A stretch of DNA of 64,000 nt from Ligula intestinalis. Lineage: Eukaryota > Platyhelminthes > Cestoda > Diphyllobothriidea > Diphyllobothriidae. The notes under the pieces are model-generated. The model had not been told where the DNA came from. It saw nothing but the letters and a program-made list of their open reading frames with translations, and did not search any database. The stretch spans positions 21,131,296 through 21,195,295 of the forward strand of contig JAYGXS010000001.1 in the NCBI GenBank assembly GCA_036362985.1, read 5' to 3'. The position numbers and the translations under genes are program-made. This document shows positions 10,460 through 24,360 of this stretch, one piece after another (the stretch's first letter is position 1; each line of letters opens with the position of its first letter).

Positions 10460-12359
10460 CTGGAACTTGCATATTATCCTCTATTGGCAATATTAGGACT
10501 CTTATGCAAGTGTTCATAACAAATTCATACAGTCTCTGGTTTAGGATATGGTGTAGACATAATGACTACAAGCAATTTTTTTGACAAATATGAATTTTTA
10601 ACCATAATGCAAGAATTCCTTATTGAACGTGTCTTATAAACGACAAATTATTAAAAATTCAGAAATGAACCCATACAGCAACCTCTTCATCACTATAAAA
10701 AGCAGTGTCAGCACAGTAAAGTAAGTTGATTTTTCGTTTGGAAACCCATACCTCACAGGAACATTGATCCAGGAAGCCTCGATAGAGGAATCCCCTCAAA
10801 CCGAATAGGGGATGTCTGGAATTCTAGAATTCATTGAGTATCCCATGCAGACGTTGCTGGTATTTTAGGTGAACTTCACAGATATTTCACTATTTTGAGA
10901 ACTCATATTACTGAATTAGTCAGGATCATTATCTGTTATTGCTAGGTTACTATGTCAGTAAACACTATTTTATAAACAGTGCTATGTCTGTTTTGAATGT
11001 GGTCTGTTCTTTACTTCGGTATCAGTGGGACCGAATTTCCTCTTATATCTATGAGATGCCATGAATTAGGAATCCTACTACATCTTTTGTTCCATCTATT
11101 CCTCTCTCATCATTCATGCGTACACATATTTTCATAAGTTCTATCGTATAGTCTATGTTTGCATAAGAAGCAACTGACTGACTACCTGTTGTTAGTTTAT
11201 TGAAAATTACTTCTCTTTTACGACTTCTGTAACATATGAAGTTCACCTGATATACTTTTCTCACAATGGCAGAGAAAAGTTCACTTATTATTTTATGGGC
11301 TCATTCATTAAGTCTTTTATATTACTGAGTGTATAAATAAAACAGTTATCAACAGATAAGTTGAGAGGTATGATAAGTATAACTTACTGTAAACTTTTTA
11401 CCGGAAAGAATAATTATTAGACTATAATTAGAACAATTTTGACGTAAACAGTGTATTTATGTTTTAATATATTATCTAAAAGAAACTTAAAAATCAAATT
11501 CCACTGCTTCAAAAGTAGGTAAAGTGTAAGTTTTAGTTGAAAGTTGTTTTGGTAATTCTTACCAAATAGTCATGGCTACTCCCTATTTGCAATGGGTTCT
11601 GTATAATAGCATCGCGATTGTACTCAATTTAAACATTTTCATCCCCTCCCCCTTCAACCCAACCTGCGGTTGCCCCTTACTTTTTATCTAACATACTTTT
11701 GGTCTGTTCTAGTGGTCATGTTCCAGTGGACTGTTGCTTGTAATAATAAAAGCCTGACTACCTACCTAATATTTTAAGACACTTAACCTTGTAAGAAATT
11801 AAATAAGAAGATTCCCAGAAAAATCTCCCGAAAGTTTGCATATTGTATGGTCATAACACTAATACTAATCCTTAGCTTGAATCTTATTCTAACGCGGAAT
11901 CTCATTTTAAACCTGAAGTTAACTCTGATTCTAACCTAATAACTGACATTAATTGTGCAGGATCTGTGTGCAGGATCCTTGGCTTAGGAATTTCTGATTC
12001 TTGTTTTGACTTTAAAACATGGCAAACTGTACCCCTCTAGAAGTGAACGCAAGGCCATGTGTAATAAGTGAGTTAGATTCCCGTGTTAAATAGCAATCGG
12101 AAGATCTTGTCCCTAGCTGTTGCATACGAGCAAGTAGACACTGGTTCGCTGCCTCTTTATGTCTAAATAGAACAATCATATTTAACATCCAACAGGGGAT
12201 AACCTGCGATGGAACACAGCTGGGCATATCACACAACCGCAATTTACCTCACCAGCATCTGCGTCACACATGAAACACTGAAAGCAGTTAATCGGAGCCT
12301 CTCAAGTGAATGGGAAAGGCGCTCCTCGACTCTTATCCATGACTACTCTATTAAATGTC
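10460..12359. other. AT-rich intergenic stretch
   Basis: Nothing supported. AATAATAAAAGCCTGACTACC near 11,740 resembles the 3' tail of a LINE but has no coding sequence beside it. Confidence 0.4.
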
Positions 12360-12760
12360 TGACTAAGGCCCTGGTGCGCTAAAAGGTCGCTCACTGGCGC
12401 AATAACTTGGACCACGCGGTCAGCCTAGTTTGTGTGGAGTGGCTAACTGACAGCCTGAGATGCAGGCTGCAATGGCGTCTTGTTATTGTGCCTCCATGAG
12501 ACTTCAACTCTCTGGGATCCGTACTTCTGTGGTAGAACATTTAGGAGCGGGTTCTCGCCGTGCCAGTCACCTGCATCCCCGATCCCGCCTCCGCTGTTTT
12601 TTCTGACTTGACCCTGACCGTGGGCCAAGGGAGAAGGAGAGGATGATGAAGCCGCCACTATCATTTTAAACTATTTCACGCCCAAATCATCCTCCCTGCA
12701 CTCATCCTGCTACAGAGCACACAGTGGACATCATCGGAGACGACAGTTTGTGTTTGAAAA
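12360..12760 (+). repeat. copy of the GC-rich dispersed repeat
   Basis: It contains TGGACCACGCGGTCAGCC and GTGCCAGTCACCTGCATC, the latter matched by GCGCCAGCCACCTGCGCC at about 59.19 kb. It is followed by a CCCGCCTCCG motif and a purine-rich GGAGAAGGAGAGGATG tract, in the same order as the 59 kb and 61 kb copies. Confidence 0.5.
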
Positions 12761-12924
12761 CTTATTTGGCGTCGCAGCATTCGTAGCTCGGTTTTTCGCG
12801 CCGTCAGCCACTGTATTGACTCTCTTGTCTCTATTTTTCTTGACTCAGGGACGCCTGGGAATGCAAGGAGGGTGTTGGGCCAGTGTTTCGCTTATCTCTT
12901 GTTTTTCTCATCCCACCAAGCACC

Positions 12925-13016
12925 GCAAGGCGCGCCAGTCCCACCATCAACCAGGCAGACGATCATATTCGAGCAGTACGGCGGAAGCAGAGTTTATTGC
13001 ACTGTGCCATAATTAA
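12925..13016 (+). pseudogene. possible Ty1/copia RNase H scrap
   Basis: The frame reads HHQPGRRSYSSSTAEAEFIA-LCHN and then stops. SSTAEAEFIAL closely matches the active-site block of copia-type RNase H (usually SSTEAEYIAL). Only about 30 residues are recognisable and the flanking frame is not convincing, so this may be coincidence. Confidence 0.3.
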
Positions 13017-13199
13017 TGTTAACCCTGGGGCTAATTTGGCTACCAAAACAACTGTCCAAAGCGAATGTTTACATTTCGAGGCAAAAAGCAGGCATGATGG
13101 ATGTGTGGCCGACGCTACTGGTAGTCAGAGAAGAAACAGCCGCGTACCTTGGGGCAGCCGACCACGGAATGTGTCTGCTGTATATCTGATGTAATAGTT

Positions 13200-16100
13200 G
13201 CAAGAAGTCTCTGCCTGAATTACATAATTCCACCCATTTTTAAAGATGTTTTACGCTCAATTCGGCTGTAAGTCGCTGGCTGTGGGCAAGCCTTAAACTT
13301 AAAATATTTCAGACACCCATAAAAACATTTAGCCTCTAATACAGTTACGGAAATCGAACTTTTGCACTCAAGGCTCATGATTCCTTGTACATTTTACTCA
13401 CCGCTTAAGCCTTTCCTGTAAAATGTCTCTTTCACATGCAGAATCAGTTTGTTTGTATCTTTCTCAATTAAATTGTTGATATGTTTGAACAGAAATCTAA
13501 GTTACCATATATTTGCGTTCTATCCTATCTCTGCATATTTGTGCTTGCTCTTCTTTTGTAGGACAGGAAGTTACCATCGGGAGGTATACCCAACACGAAA
13601 CACCACTTGATGGCAAATTGCTTCTTTGATTAATCCATGCGGACGAAAGTTGCAAACAAAGAAGTTAATTTTATACAGTTGGATGAATGTATTGCGCAAA
13701 ACCACACAAGCTTACCACTAAATGGTCATTTAAAATTTGGAACATATGTGAATATTCAATAAGTGAAGTAATTTGCTTTCCGTGATGAGATAATAAGAAA
13801 AAGGAAGTTTGTTGACAAATCGGTTTAAACTCACAATTTTTAAGCAGTTTACACAGAATCGTCTTCAGACGAAATGTAAAGGAAAAAAACAGCACTATGA
13901 ACGGCACCGAGGTGATCGCCATGGCTAACACGACAGAAGCGGGGGGTCTCTTGAAGCCTGGTACTCGAGTCCGCTGAGCATTAACAGACACCTTGATCAC
14001 CATTCACATTACGTAGGTATTAGAGCACGGCTCATGGCTCCCACTCAGAATATTTGGCTTATCAGCACTCGACCTAATGGAAGTGCATTGATGTGCCATC
14101 CTCCCGATACATGAACCCTATCTGTTATTCAACACACCTACACTCACCCCTAACATTAAAACCAACAGGTTTATCATCCTCTCTGCCGTGAAAATTTTTC
14201 TACCTGCACCTCCTAGTGAGGCAATCCCAATTCCAATTTTCATTTCGTCTGACAATGGGCTGGTGTTATCTGGTGATTTGCTGAAGACCTTTTTACTTTT
14301 ATATGGGACTATCCTTTTTGTGTGCGCTCGATCCTACCTTGAATTTACTCAGAAGTGAACCTCTCACAATTTTAACAGTTTTTGCACCATGCCAGTATGA
14401 ATTTAACCACACTTCCCTGCATTTATAATCTAAAACTAGAGTTTTCACGTGCCTGAAAATATTGTGAAGGGTTAAGGTATAAACACAGCATTAGGATTGT
14501 ACTTTTGCATCAAAAAGCATCGACAATTTTCAGAAAAATGTAAGGGCAAATGTGTCAATTTTTCTTGGCATTACAATGCAAAACACAAGGTTTGTAAACA
14601 TCCTTTAGCTGAAGAATACCTTTCAGCGGCTGAATAACTAGGAAAAGTTCCATCTTTGGTTATGTCTGAAAATTCGATCCAAACGATTATTAACAAGAAG
14701 TCGAATACCAAACACTCACTGTTTTGTAACTACTTAACAGAAATATCGTATTTTGAAATCTTGACAAATACACCGCCAAACCTGTCATGGTGGGCAGAAT
14801 AATGATGACAGTTAATACCATTTATATCCCACGAACACTCCGAAGCTCACAAAAGTCCACCGTCAGCAAAAACCTCACACAACGTTGTAGGAAAACATTA
14901 TTTTTATGCACGCAAAAATATGCTTAAAATTGCATGTATATTCGACTCAAATGTAATAGTCACTGACTACCCTTTTAACGTATGTTGTCACGAAAGAGTT
15001 GTGCTTAGGTTTTAAGTCAAGGATACTTCCAAAAAAAGAGTAAATTCAGCACTTTTATTTCTAATCGAACATATATCAGTGCGCTTAAAGAAAATCAAAA
15101 GGCCAATCAGAGTTCTCCATATTTACTTTGACGTTACCCTGGATATGGTAACTCGCGCAGACAATTTTCAGCGGAATATTTAAACAAATGAAAAGTTAAT
15201 GTGCTTTTTAAAGAGATAATTTATAATCGACAGTTTTAGTTTGATCTTTGAAATACTTGTATCGAATTTTTTTAGGGACCTTTATTTTTCTTGGCAGTGA
15301 CCATTCAATTATTGGATAAGTCTAGAAAGTTTACCTAACCAGCAAACCTCATTATTAAATTCAATGAAATTTCTAAGGTTTTGCTTAACATATAGAACAT
15401 TATCTAAATTTATGGCAAAAATTTCTTAAGACAGAAAATTGCAAAACATTTATCAGACTTTCATGGATAAGCTGAAATGACGTGTCATCATATGCCAGAA
15501 ATACACCTTGAAAATTTCATGGGTGGGAAGATTCTTTACTACCGAGCACATGAAATGTGTACGACTATAAGTGACCATTTTACAAAAAGATATTGGTTTC
15601 AGTTAAAGTAAGTCTTCAAGTTTGCAAATTTGAGGGCTCTGTTACAAATTATTTTGTTTGAAACAAACTACTCGTATATTTTCTACTTCCTTCAGAAGTT
15701 AAATTCATTTAAGCCTGTTCATTATTATTTCAACGCTGTCGCACACAGGAGTTACTGTTATTCGCTGATCGTTTCTTCTTCTGTACTGTTATTCCCTTGC
15801 TAATTGCGATATTTTTTAGCCAATAGGTGACTACCTATATTTCTGTAAGTATTCTAGGAACGATATCAAGCGAAATCATTTTTGCTTTCATAAACTTCAT
15901 TTTGGGAAATATATGGACGAAAACTTTTATCCATATCTCACGAAGGTTTGCCTAACAGAACCGGCGACTGAATATTGTACGGCCTAGAATTCGTGTTACA
16001 TGCCGGCATATCCGAAAGATTCATAATCTCTCGTTAATCGGCCTTGAGTAAGGTAGCAATATTGATTATCATGTAGTTTATTCTGAAGTTATCTCATTCA

Positions 16101-18520
16101 CCATACGATGCCGGCTTTTTTGTGATCTTAACGTACGTTCAGTAAAAAATGGCTAGCTAAACAGAATGCATTTTTACCCTTGATTTTGACTGCTTTGATA
16201 AATTTATATATATTTTATGGAAAACGTGAACGAAAAATTATTCTTTCTTGTATTCGTTTGGTAGTTAATAACGCTTTCTTCACATTTTAGATTTACACAA
16301 AGCGTATCTTTCGGTTTTTGAAAATATTCCTTAATAACCGCATAATTATGAAACTTACTGCCTGCTACACTTAAATTTAAGGGTTAAAAGTGCGCACTTT
16401 ACACATTAAAGACAACATTAATGAATTGACGCATGTAATATATAATGAGTGTATACCCCACCAAAAAGCTCGCAAAAAAACTCAATTATAAACTTTCTGA
16501 AACCGATTGATAATTTTTATTTCAAGGCCAATCAAGCAACCTGGTGAAAAATTGGTAAGACAGACTGGCATGAAAAGCAGGACTCAAGTACTTCTGGAAA
16601 AACCTTAACATTAAACATTTTCCAACCGTCAACTATCCGCCTTTGCATCACAGCTTTACAGGCAAAAAACGAGATCATTCGAAGGACTCCTGACGACACA
16701 CATTAACGATAAACTAAAGTTCGAAAAAATTATATCGATTTCATGAATTTAAGGTAAATTATCATGCATAAAAATCCAAGGATAATGCGGTCACGGTAGA
16801 ATTCTGGCGAATTAACGAGTTCCTTTCCGTTCGCTTGGAAAACCTACACTGAGTGGAAAGCGACCGCCTTAATAATTGGCATTCGTGTCAGTGTGTTTCC
16901 GTACTCTTGCCAATTTTAATATATGTTTAAGATGACGTGCATGAGGCAGAAGACTTCGTTGCCTAGAAATGTAATTAACCCAAAGAACGGAAATATGTTT
17001 GTTTAAAATAATTTCTTGAACCTCAGCTGCTCTTGCGCGTTCATTCGGAGTTTCCAAACGACAGTTTCTGTACAGTCCATCTAATAAACTAATATAACTT
17101 GGCTATGACGAGGACACCACAAACTGTTCCTTACAGTTTGCAATCAATGTAAAGCATGTTCCATACTTCACACAAAGCAGTATAAAATCGATAGATATGA
17201 TGGTCTATGAATGAAGACGTCATGATCTGATAAAATATCATGGTAAGAAATATTCTTAAAGCCATCAGATACCTTTTTTCAAGTAGGCGTAATTGCCTCC
17301 TGAATGGCTTCAAGGAAAATATTTTTGAACATTTTTAAGTTAAAGTGCATTTGAATTTACAGCAGTATCGAAAATCAATGCAAAATCTTCATCCTTATAA
17401 GTATTCATTTTTGTAGTGTCGGTTTCCCACGCTGTGAGAAAAGGCGCGTTCAATAGCTAGCTAACAGAATTGACTTAAACATCGTGCAATTGAAATGCAA
17501 GATAACCACTAGTTAGCTCACACTTAGGTTATGTTTGCAAATCAGAAACATATTTCAGAATATCAGCTGAAAGTCCCTTTAGATAGGGATTGACTGTGAT
17601 TTTAAAATAGCTGAAATTACGTCCTGTGTATGCATGCAGTCCCACTCCCGGCTGCTTTCGAGTGCACGCTGGAGTGAAGCTATCTATTCAATTGCTTAAT
17701 CTTCGCAAGCCAGCTAGCACAGGCTTTTAACATCATGGGCTAGGCAGCTGAGGGAGCCGGGACAGCAGCCGTCATAACTAAGCTGTCCAGCAGGTCGTGG
17801 CAGGACTCGGGCGACCATAGTAAGCCAAAGCACGGTAAGAAATTGGCCACCCTATTCTAACCTCCCCTGTACTTTAGAGCCTGTGCCAGAACGTCGAGCT
17901 TAGCGAAAAAAACATAGGAGGAGGAAAAGCCTAAAATTAGTCCCAACAGGGCACTGTGCATCTTCGCTCGAGGCTGTTGGTAGTTAAAATCATAGTGCAC
18001 ACACACACACAATCAGTGTCCATGTGATCTTTAGGCTAAGTGAGTGTAGCTGACAGCAGTCTTGTTGCCTGTCAGAAGGCGAATCCTGCTGTTGGCAACA
18101 TAATTCCACCAGTCTGCTGCCTCTGGAGAAAAAATTGATGGGCTGCTGTAAAGTCGCAGGAAGGTGGATGGATGGTCTTCACTAGAGAGGTAAACAAATA
18201 GGCCAACAGGCAGCCCTTTTGGACCGCGATATGAGGACTTATTATATTATTTGAATAGGATATAAATATAGAGCACGCACACTGCCGTTAACCACTGTCA
18301 AACTCACCTGTAACTATTTTTTAAAATATAACTAGTAATAATTCGGCCGTTTTTTGACACAAATTTGAAAAGCTTGGTGAGCTCGGTGGACGGTGCACGC
18401 ACCACCACAAGGGCAAGGACTGTGTGTGGAAAAAGTTAGCATTTAATGCACTATCGGTCTCATTTGTTACGCTAGCCTTAACTCTTCGTCCACATAAGCT
18501 ATAAACACAGAAATAGGAGA
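13200..18520. other. long AT-rich desert
   Basis: About 5 kb with no supported gene, RNA or element. It holds a short (CA)n tract at 17,998-18,011 and a more GC-rich patch at 17.64-17.90 kb that I cannot classify. Confidence 0.5.
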
Positions 18521-18524
18521 CATA

Positions 18525-18926
18525 TACAGGGTTCCCGAAAAATTAATGCATATTTTGAATAACTATCAATTCAGTGTTTATGTAAACTTTACGATTTAAA
18601 AAATTAAAAGAATATTTACAAGTATCATTTCATTGTTTAGACATAACATTTTCACCATTGCAACAACGGCTGAACTGAGCGAAGCCATTGAACATGAATG
18701 TACCCGAATGCCAAGAAAATTGTTTCATGGTGTGTACGACTCCATTGCTTTCTGTTGTCAGCAGTGACAAGATCAAGATGGACGTCAAATCGCAAACATT
18801 CAGTGACAGAAAAACAAATTAATGATACATTTTAATATTTGTACATTTCTGAAATAATAAAATTATGATCAACACCAATTTTACAGTACTGTAATAAAAG
18901 TTTTACATTTTTTGGGACACCCTGTA
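18525..18926 (+). mobile_element. Tc1/mariner-type MITE with transposase tail remnant
   Basis: The ends are inverted: TACAGGGTTCCCGAAAAAT on the left and the complement of TACAGGGTGTCCCAAAAAAT on the right. Each is flanked by TA, the target duplication of this superfamily. The element is 402 bp. Between about 18,660 and 18,805 the plus strand reads ELSEAIEHECTRMPRKLF, then DSIAFCCQQ-stop, then DQDGRQIANIQ-stop. This resembles the C-terminal tail of a Tc1/mariner (IS630 family) transposase. The catalytic DDE/D region is absent, so it is an internally deleted, non-autonomous copy. Confidence 0.75.
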
Positions 18927-18929
18927 TAT

Positions 18930-20711
18930 CTGAAAGTGGTACTGACTCGCTCTACTAATATCAGGCTTATTTGGCCCTAAAAGTTTACCATAACTTAAAA
19001 TTTCTTAGACGGAAAATGACTGAGTCTGGGTTAAAAACCTTGATTTTATCGGTCTATATGATCTACGAATGAGAAATAATAGTACTGGAATGCTCGATTT
19101 ACTGCCTTGTCGGTAATGCTTTGTGTTTTCTTAGCGCCTACGTTGGCCTTAGAAAGGAGTTTTGAAGCAGAGTTAAATTGTTCCTATTCCCTTTTTTCGA
19201 CACCAACTTTGGAAAAACATCAACCGCGTGGGAATTGGTTGTTGAAACGTTATGTAGTGAGTCACACACGCTGACCTACTAAAAGCAAAAATGAGGAATT
19301 TATGTTTAAAAATAAGTTGATTTTAATGGAGGAAATCAAATACCTCGGTAATGCCGCTTCCCTCATGCACAATAGGTTGCCAAAATCAGGAAAATATGAA
19401 CTCCATGTTTGCGGGTGTTGAATAACACATATTTTTAATTAATAATTGTGTTTGTTGAATGTATTAGAGACGCAGAAAACTGTTTACTATATTGACGATC
19501 CTTCCAAATCTGTCTTATGAAGCTCAAGCAATTTACTAATAAACAAACTCTAACGTTGCCTGAAAAAATCTCCCCCGCTGTTGAAAGCTGCAAATTTTGA
19601 AATCTTGTTTTGCTGCAATGTCAGTAATAGCATATATATGATAAAGTAAAAAACCTTCTAGCGAAGTAAACAGTTGATTTTGGATTCAAGAAAGGCAGTT
19701 TAGGGTAAATGTGACAAATTGCGTTGTTCTCGGGAAGCAAAGTGTAGATTCAATTTTAAAGTTCTGCTTTGCGAATTTATGACGTTTTGTGCCATAAAAC
19801 TTCGAAATATATTTTTGCTGTATGCAAATCTAAATATGCTAACCCCTGATATGCCGTCATTTTCCCGATATCACACAATGGGTGAAAGAGGTCGAGACAA
19901 TGTCCATCTGCAGCTGACTATGAACAAATACGGAAACCTGCAGCGGCAGGATTGCCGCATGCGTCACTAGCAAGTATTTTAACTATTACTGAGGTTGAAC
20001 TGCGGCGCATTATTACTGGTCAAACAATACGTAGAAATAATCGGGTCTGACCAGAACGTTGCATAAGTAAGCAAGATGACATTTTTTTGAATTACACCAA
20101 GGTACTTCATCCTATGCCTGTCAAGACCATTTTCTATGAAGATATAAGGAATAGAATGTATTAAAATGACGTACAACAGGAAAATGCCATGATCAAGCCG
20201 TTTCTAAGGAAGCACTTAAAGGTGAATTTTAAGATTTGCAAGAAGATAATTGATTACATACCTGCTTTATGGAAGAACATTTAATTTTATGATGAGGCTT
20301 CTTTTTAGATGAAGCTGCGAAGTTGACTTAGATGTTCTTATGTTGAAAAAACTGTCGTGAGGAGCGCAGTCCTCATTCGGCACACTTAGAGTTCTGTCGA
20401 TGGCTAATCATTCGGATAATTATTAAAGTTGGACAGCTACTAATCTGGCGGTCGACTACGGACACCGTTAACGGCAAGGTGTCCATGGACATCGTAGGGG
20501 CTGTCTTCCGTTATAGCGGCATCTACAGACGCGGGATGAAAACCATAATGATACACGATTATGTCTTTGTCCATCGCTCAAAAGATGCGTGAAGATAATA
20601 AAGTTTTCCCCCTTAATCTAACTTTTAATACAGCAGCCAACTTCTCCACACGCAACCAGCAATCTTTTTTCATTCCAGCCAAAAGTATGGATTTTGGTCA
20701 TATGCTAAAAC
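18930..20711. other. intergenic, nothing recognised
   Basis: AT-rich sequence with only chance-length frames. Confidence 0.5.
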
Positions 20712-20985
20712 TTTCCGTAATGGTTAAGGCGTTAGACGTCTGAGTAAGCAGTCACAGGTTAGAGTATCGGATGGTGCACCACTTGGAGTTGGGCATGACT
20801 GAGTGATGATGGCTAATGAGCCAAAACACCATTCTACTTTGCATCATCTCTGTCGGCAACCTTCATCCGCCTAAACTACTAGCTGCTGTACGGCTTCTGA
20901 CGAGCCTCCCGAAAGAGCCCAAGTCAGTGCGAGACGAGGGTTTTCCGCGAGCAATCAATAAAATGTAATCAATGAGTTGTTCCTT
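20712..20985 (+). mobile_element. tRNA-derived SINE
   Basis: The head has an A-box-like GTAATGGTTAAGGCGTTAGA and, about 40 nt on, a B-box-like GGTTAGAGTATC (canonical GGTTCGAATCC, so decayed). The layout resembles a Leu/Ser-type tRNA. A roughly 200-bp body follows, with no coding potential, and it ends in an A/T-rich tail with AATAAAATG. This is the normal structure of a Pol III SINE mobilised by a LINE. Confidence 0.6.
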
Positions 20986-23789
20986 TTTTGTATGTGTAAT
21001 TCATTTTTACTTTTTTGTTTTTTTTTCTCTTCTTATGTGCCCCTTTCCTCAAGAAGCATCTTCTATTAAATCTCCTTTGAGTTATTAGACATATATATAT
21101 TCATCCTCTGAAATCGTAGGGTTTTTGAAAAACTAATCATCATTAAGTTGGTGAAAATTAATAAAAAGGTAACTTCTGCCTTCGTTTTAAGACAAGGATG
21201 TCTGTCTAATCTTCACCCAAAGAGTTCGAACTTCAATGAATTAAGCTACCAAAGCGAAACGACATTTGTTGTGAACTTTTAGGAGTGCGGGCAAGTTGGT
21301 ACTATAATTAAGGTTATAAAAACACATTTGGCCATTTCCAGACACCTGTGACTCACTTCGTACAAGACAGCTTTAGTACCCCGATAGTGACTGTCGATTA
21401 TTCATAGCCTATGGGTATCCATTCAAATATTAAAGGAATATTAATGGAAACTGGTGTCATAAGTCACCGTGAAATTAAATTTCAAAACTTACAGTATCTG
21501 CACAAAGGTTAATACAACAGGCTCAAGGAAGATTTATTGTATCGTCATCAAACCGCCAGAGTTCGTTTTGCTAACTTTCTCCATCTTCGAATTGGGGAAA
21601 AATGTTCATCTTGAACTTAACGTCCTATCTGGCAAAATTGGTATAACACTATGCCTCACATTTACTACTTGTAAATAAAATATCTTATTAGACATACCGT
21701 ACGCAGACTGAAAACGAAAACTTTGCTTACTTTAATACTTTTGATTAATTCCACCACAGTTACATATACATTTACACTCACTGCCCAAAAATTAAACGTT
21801 TAATCGCATACAACGTAAGGCAGTTGGGAAGAATATGTAGTCAGAGGGCCCTAAAAGTCAGTTTTGCCAATCTTTACAATGAGCAAGATAGTAAAAAGTA
21901 AGTAAGTAAGAAAATGCGAACCATAATTAAGTATTCTGAATTTCCTACGGGTAGATATAAGTTCACAAAGCTCACATTGCAACGCATTTGTAGCACTGCG
22001 AAAAACAGCCAGTAAGATTAACAACCAAAGAGCTTTATGTGCATGGACGAAATACTACAAAAAACAGTGGGAGATTCATAATAATAAAATCTCACAGCTT
22101 TCCATTCAAATTTAGTATTAGCATGACCGGTTAGGTAATGACCCCGAAAACTGCGCTACAGAACATAAACATGCAAAAAATAGGTATAAAGGTATTGTCA
22201 CGACTAACACCCTATACATTTTGAGTCTTTTTGTGAGTTTAATAATCACTTTGTCATTAACCCTGCTGTTTTGTTTGAGAGAGCACACTCTTAAAAAGGG
22301 AAGTTGTTCACCGATGGGAGTTATAGACAGGCGTGGGTGTCGGTTGCTTCCCGACCGGTGCTGGATGGGCCAAGACCCTATTTTGTCCGTAGTTCTGGGC
22401 AGCCCGTAGTTTGCACTGTCGCAGGCATAAATTGAGCTATGTCTTTCTATCATGGACTCATTTTAGTGCTGTAGGATTTTCTGTGACTTCTGCATTACGC
22501 TAATTTTGTTGACGACTTAAACCATGGCTGAGGCTGGAATTTCACAATGCTAGGGGCTTTTTTAATTCTGCGATTACGTAGGAAAGCAATCCAGCTAACG
22601 ACGGTGATTTAACAGCTATCACGCTTACCCTTTTAAGACTATTCATATATTTCATCCTCCACATGAATGCGCACGGACCAACTGCGGTTGCATAGCTCCA
22701 CGATATCATTAAATCATACGTATTTTTGTATTTAGGCCAGACATAAATTACACTGCTATTTCCGCACCCGCCCCCTGAGCATAGTTATCGAAATGCATTT
22801 TCCAACATCGGTTTGCATACTGCACACTAAAATTCTTAATTTCTGGATGTAGATATTAAGCATATAAGCGTCTGTAAACGCAAGTTTGCGGTACACTTTT
22901 TTAATCTTTCGGTGCGTTTACAAAAATTTGCAGTGTAAGTAACCAACATTTGATAGTCAGCTGCAATTGGGTTGTGGATTATGAGGCTGTTTGGTTCTGT
23001 AAACTTATTCGTTCTCACCATCTAGTCTCCAGACTACACTAGATGCACTCTCAGGCGCTGCCTGTTTCGCCACGCTTGACATAGTCTCCTTACTGACAGG
23101 TTCAAATAACCCACGTGAACAGATCCCGGACTAGGACCCTTTGAAACAATGTTTTTAGCGCTAGCAAATGCTCCCAGAACCGTGCAGCCACTGATGGCTT
23201 CGATTTTACGGGATCTGTGTCCCACCATGTGTTTGGTTTACCTTTATGAGGTTATTGCACACGGGCCTAGAGTAGATGCCCACCTTGCTAATCCCTAAGT
23301 TATTTTTACTCATGTAAACATTCAAGAAGTCAGGTCAGGCGAAAGAACGAACGTTTCCGATTATTAATCATCAAGCCAGTGCAATAATACAAGAGAGCGT
23401 AGAGTTAGCAAAAGTGTAAGCAATCAATCAGTAATAATTAAGGTGAGGGGTGTTAAGTGATCAAAAAGTCAGATTCTAGTCATCATTTGGAACCGAAAGG
23501 GGGAGGGGGCTCCGAAAATTAGTTTATGTAACTTAGTCGCTCCTGTCTCGCGTCTTGTGGGGACGTGTCAGGACGCAAGGTGTCATGGGCTCACGACGGC
23601 GTGTGGGTGCATACCGTCGCTGCCACGTCTCCGTCTCGCAGCGCAGGGACATGTGCTGTCTCCGTCTCGTGGCCGTCTTGCGGCATGGTAGGAAGCGTGT
23701 AGACGCATGTTTAGTTGGTCTTCGGCCACGGGAGCCTTAGTCTCCATACAGACGCATTCTGCGCACACAAAACAGGATTAGTAAGCCAT
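20986..23789. other. intergenic, nothing recognised
   Basis: Mostly AT-rich. A GC- and CpG-rich patch lies at 23.53-23.76 kb, with open frames on both strands that I read as compositional. Confidence 0.45.
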
Positions 23790-24360
23790 ATGGCGACCGC
23801 TCTATTTTTCTTGCTTCCAGACTGTGGTACTCAAGTTGAATCTGATTAATGCCACTTCCTAAAGACGTCCGCTTCCTTCTTGGGTCACACTGTCCTCACG
23901 AATTAACTCAGCTTAGACATTGTTAAGACTGAGCAGAACAGACGCTGGCCGCGACCAGCCTCGGTTTCTGAACTTTGCAGTTTAATATGCCTCGCGTCTT
24001 ACTATCGCCGTTTCATCGAGGGCTTTGCGTATTCCAGTCCCTTTGAATCGTCAAACTGGTAGGCAGTCCGTCTTTCATCGGTCTCTTCTGACGAACTCGG
24101 CTTCTCACCCTCCCCATGGTTGCGGTTTCCTTCCCCCTCTCACATTTTATTTTGGACACCGATGCTCCAGATTAAGCTTTAAGGGCAGTCTTATCGCAGC
24201 ATCAAGCAGACGGACTTGAGCATCCGCTGACTTTTGCCAGCCTGACGCTCACTAAACCCGAGTCTAATTATTCCACCGCCTGTCAGGAGCTCATGAGAAG
24301 GTTCAGTTGGAGTATCCGGTATTTGATAGAAAACTGCAATTTAGCTCTGGTTTATACTGA
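23790..24360 (+). mobile_element. Ty3/gypsy polyprotein fragment (end of RT plus RNase H), broken
   Basis: In successive frames the plus strand gives FQTVVLKLNLI, CHFLKTSASFLGHTV, RRWPRPASVSEL, LASYYRRFIEGFA, then after frameshifts FILDTDAPD-stop-ALRAVLSQ, HPLTFASLTLTKPESNYS and TACQEL. FLGHTV and SYYRRFI are signatures of the RT thumb/connection. The LDTDAP-AVLSQ-FAS-E-NYST-EL series is the gypsy RNase H, with its first catalytic Asp present. The copy has in-frame stops and at least two shifts. No integrase, protease or gag was found nearby. Confidence 0.8.
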
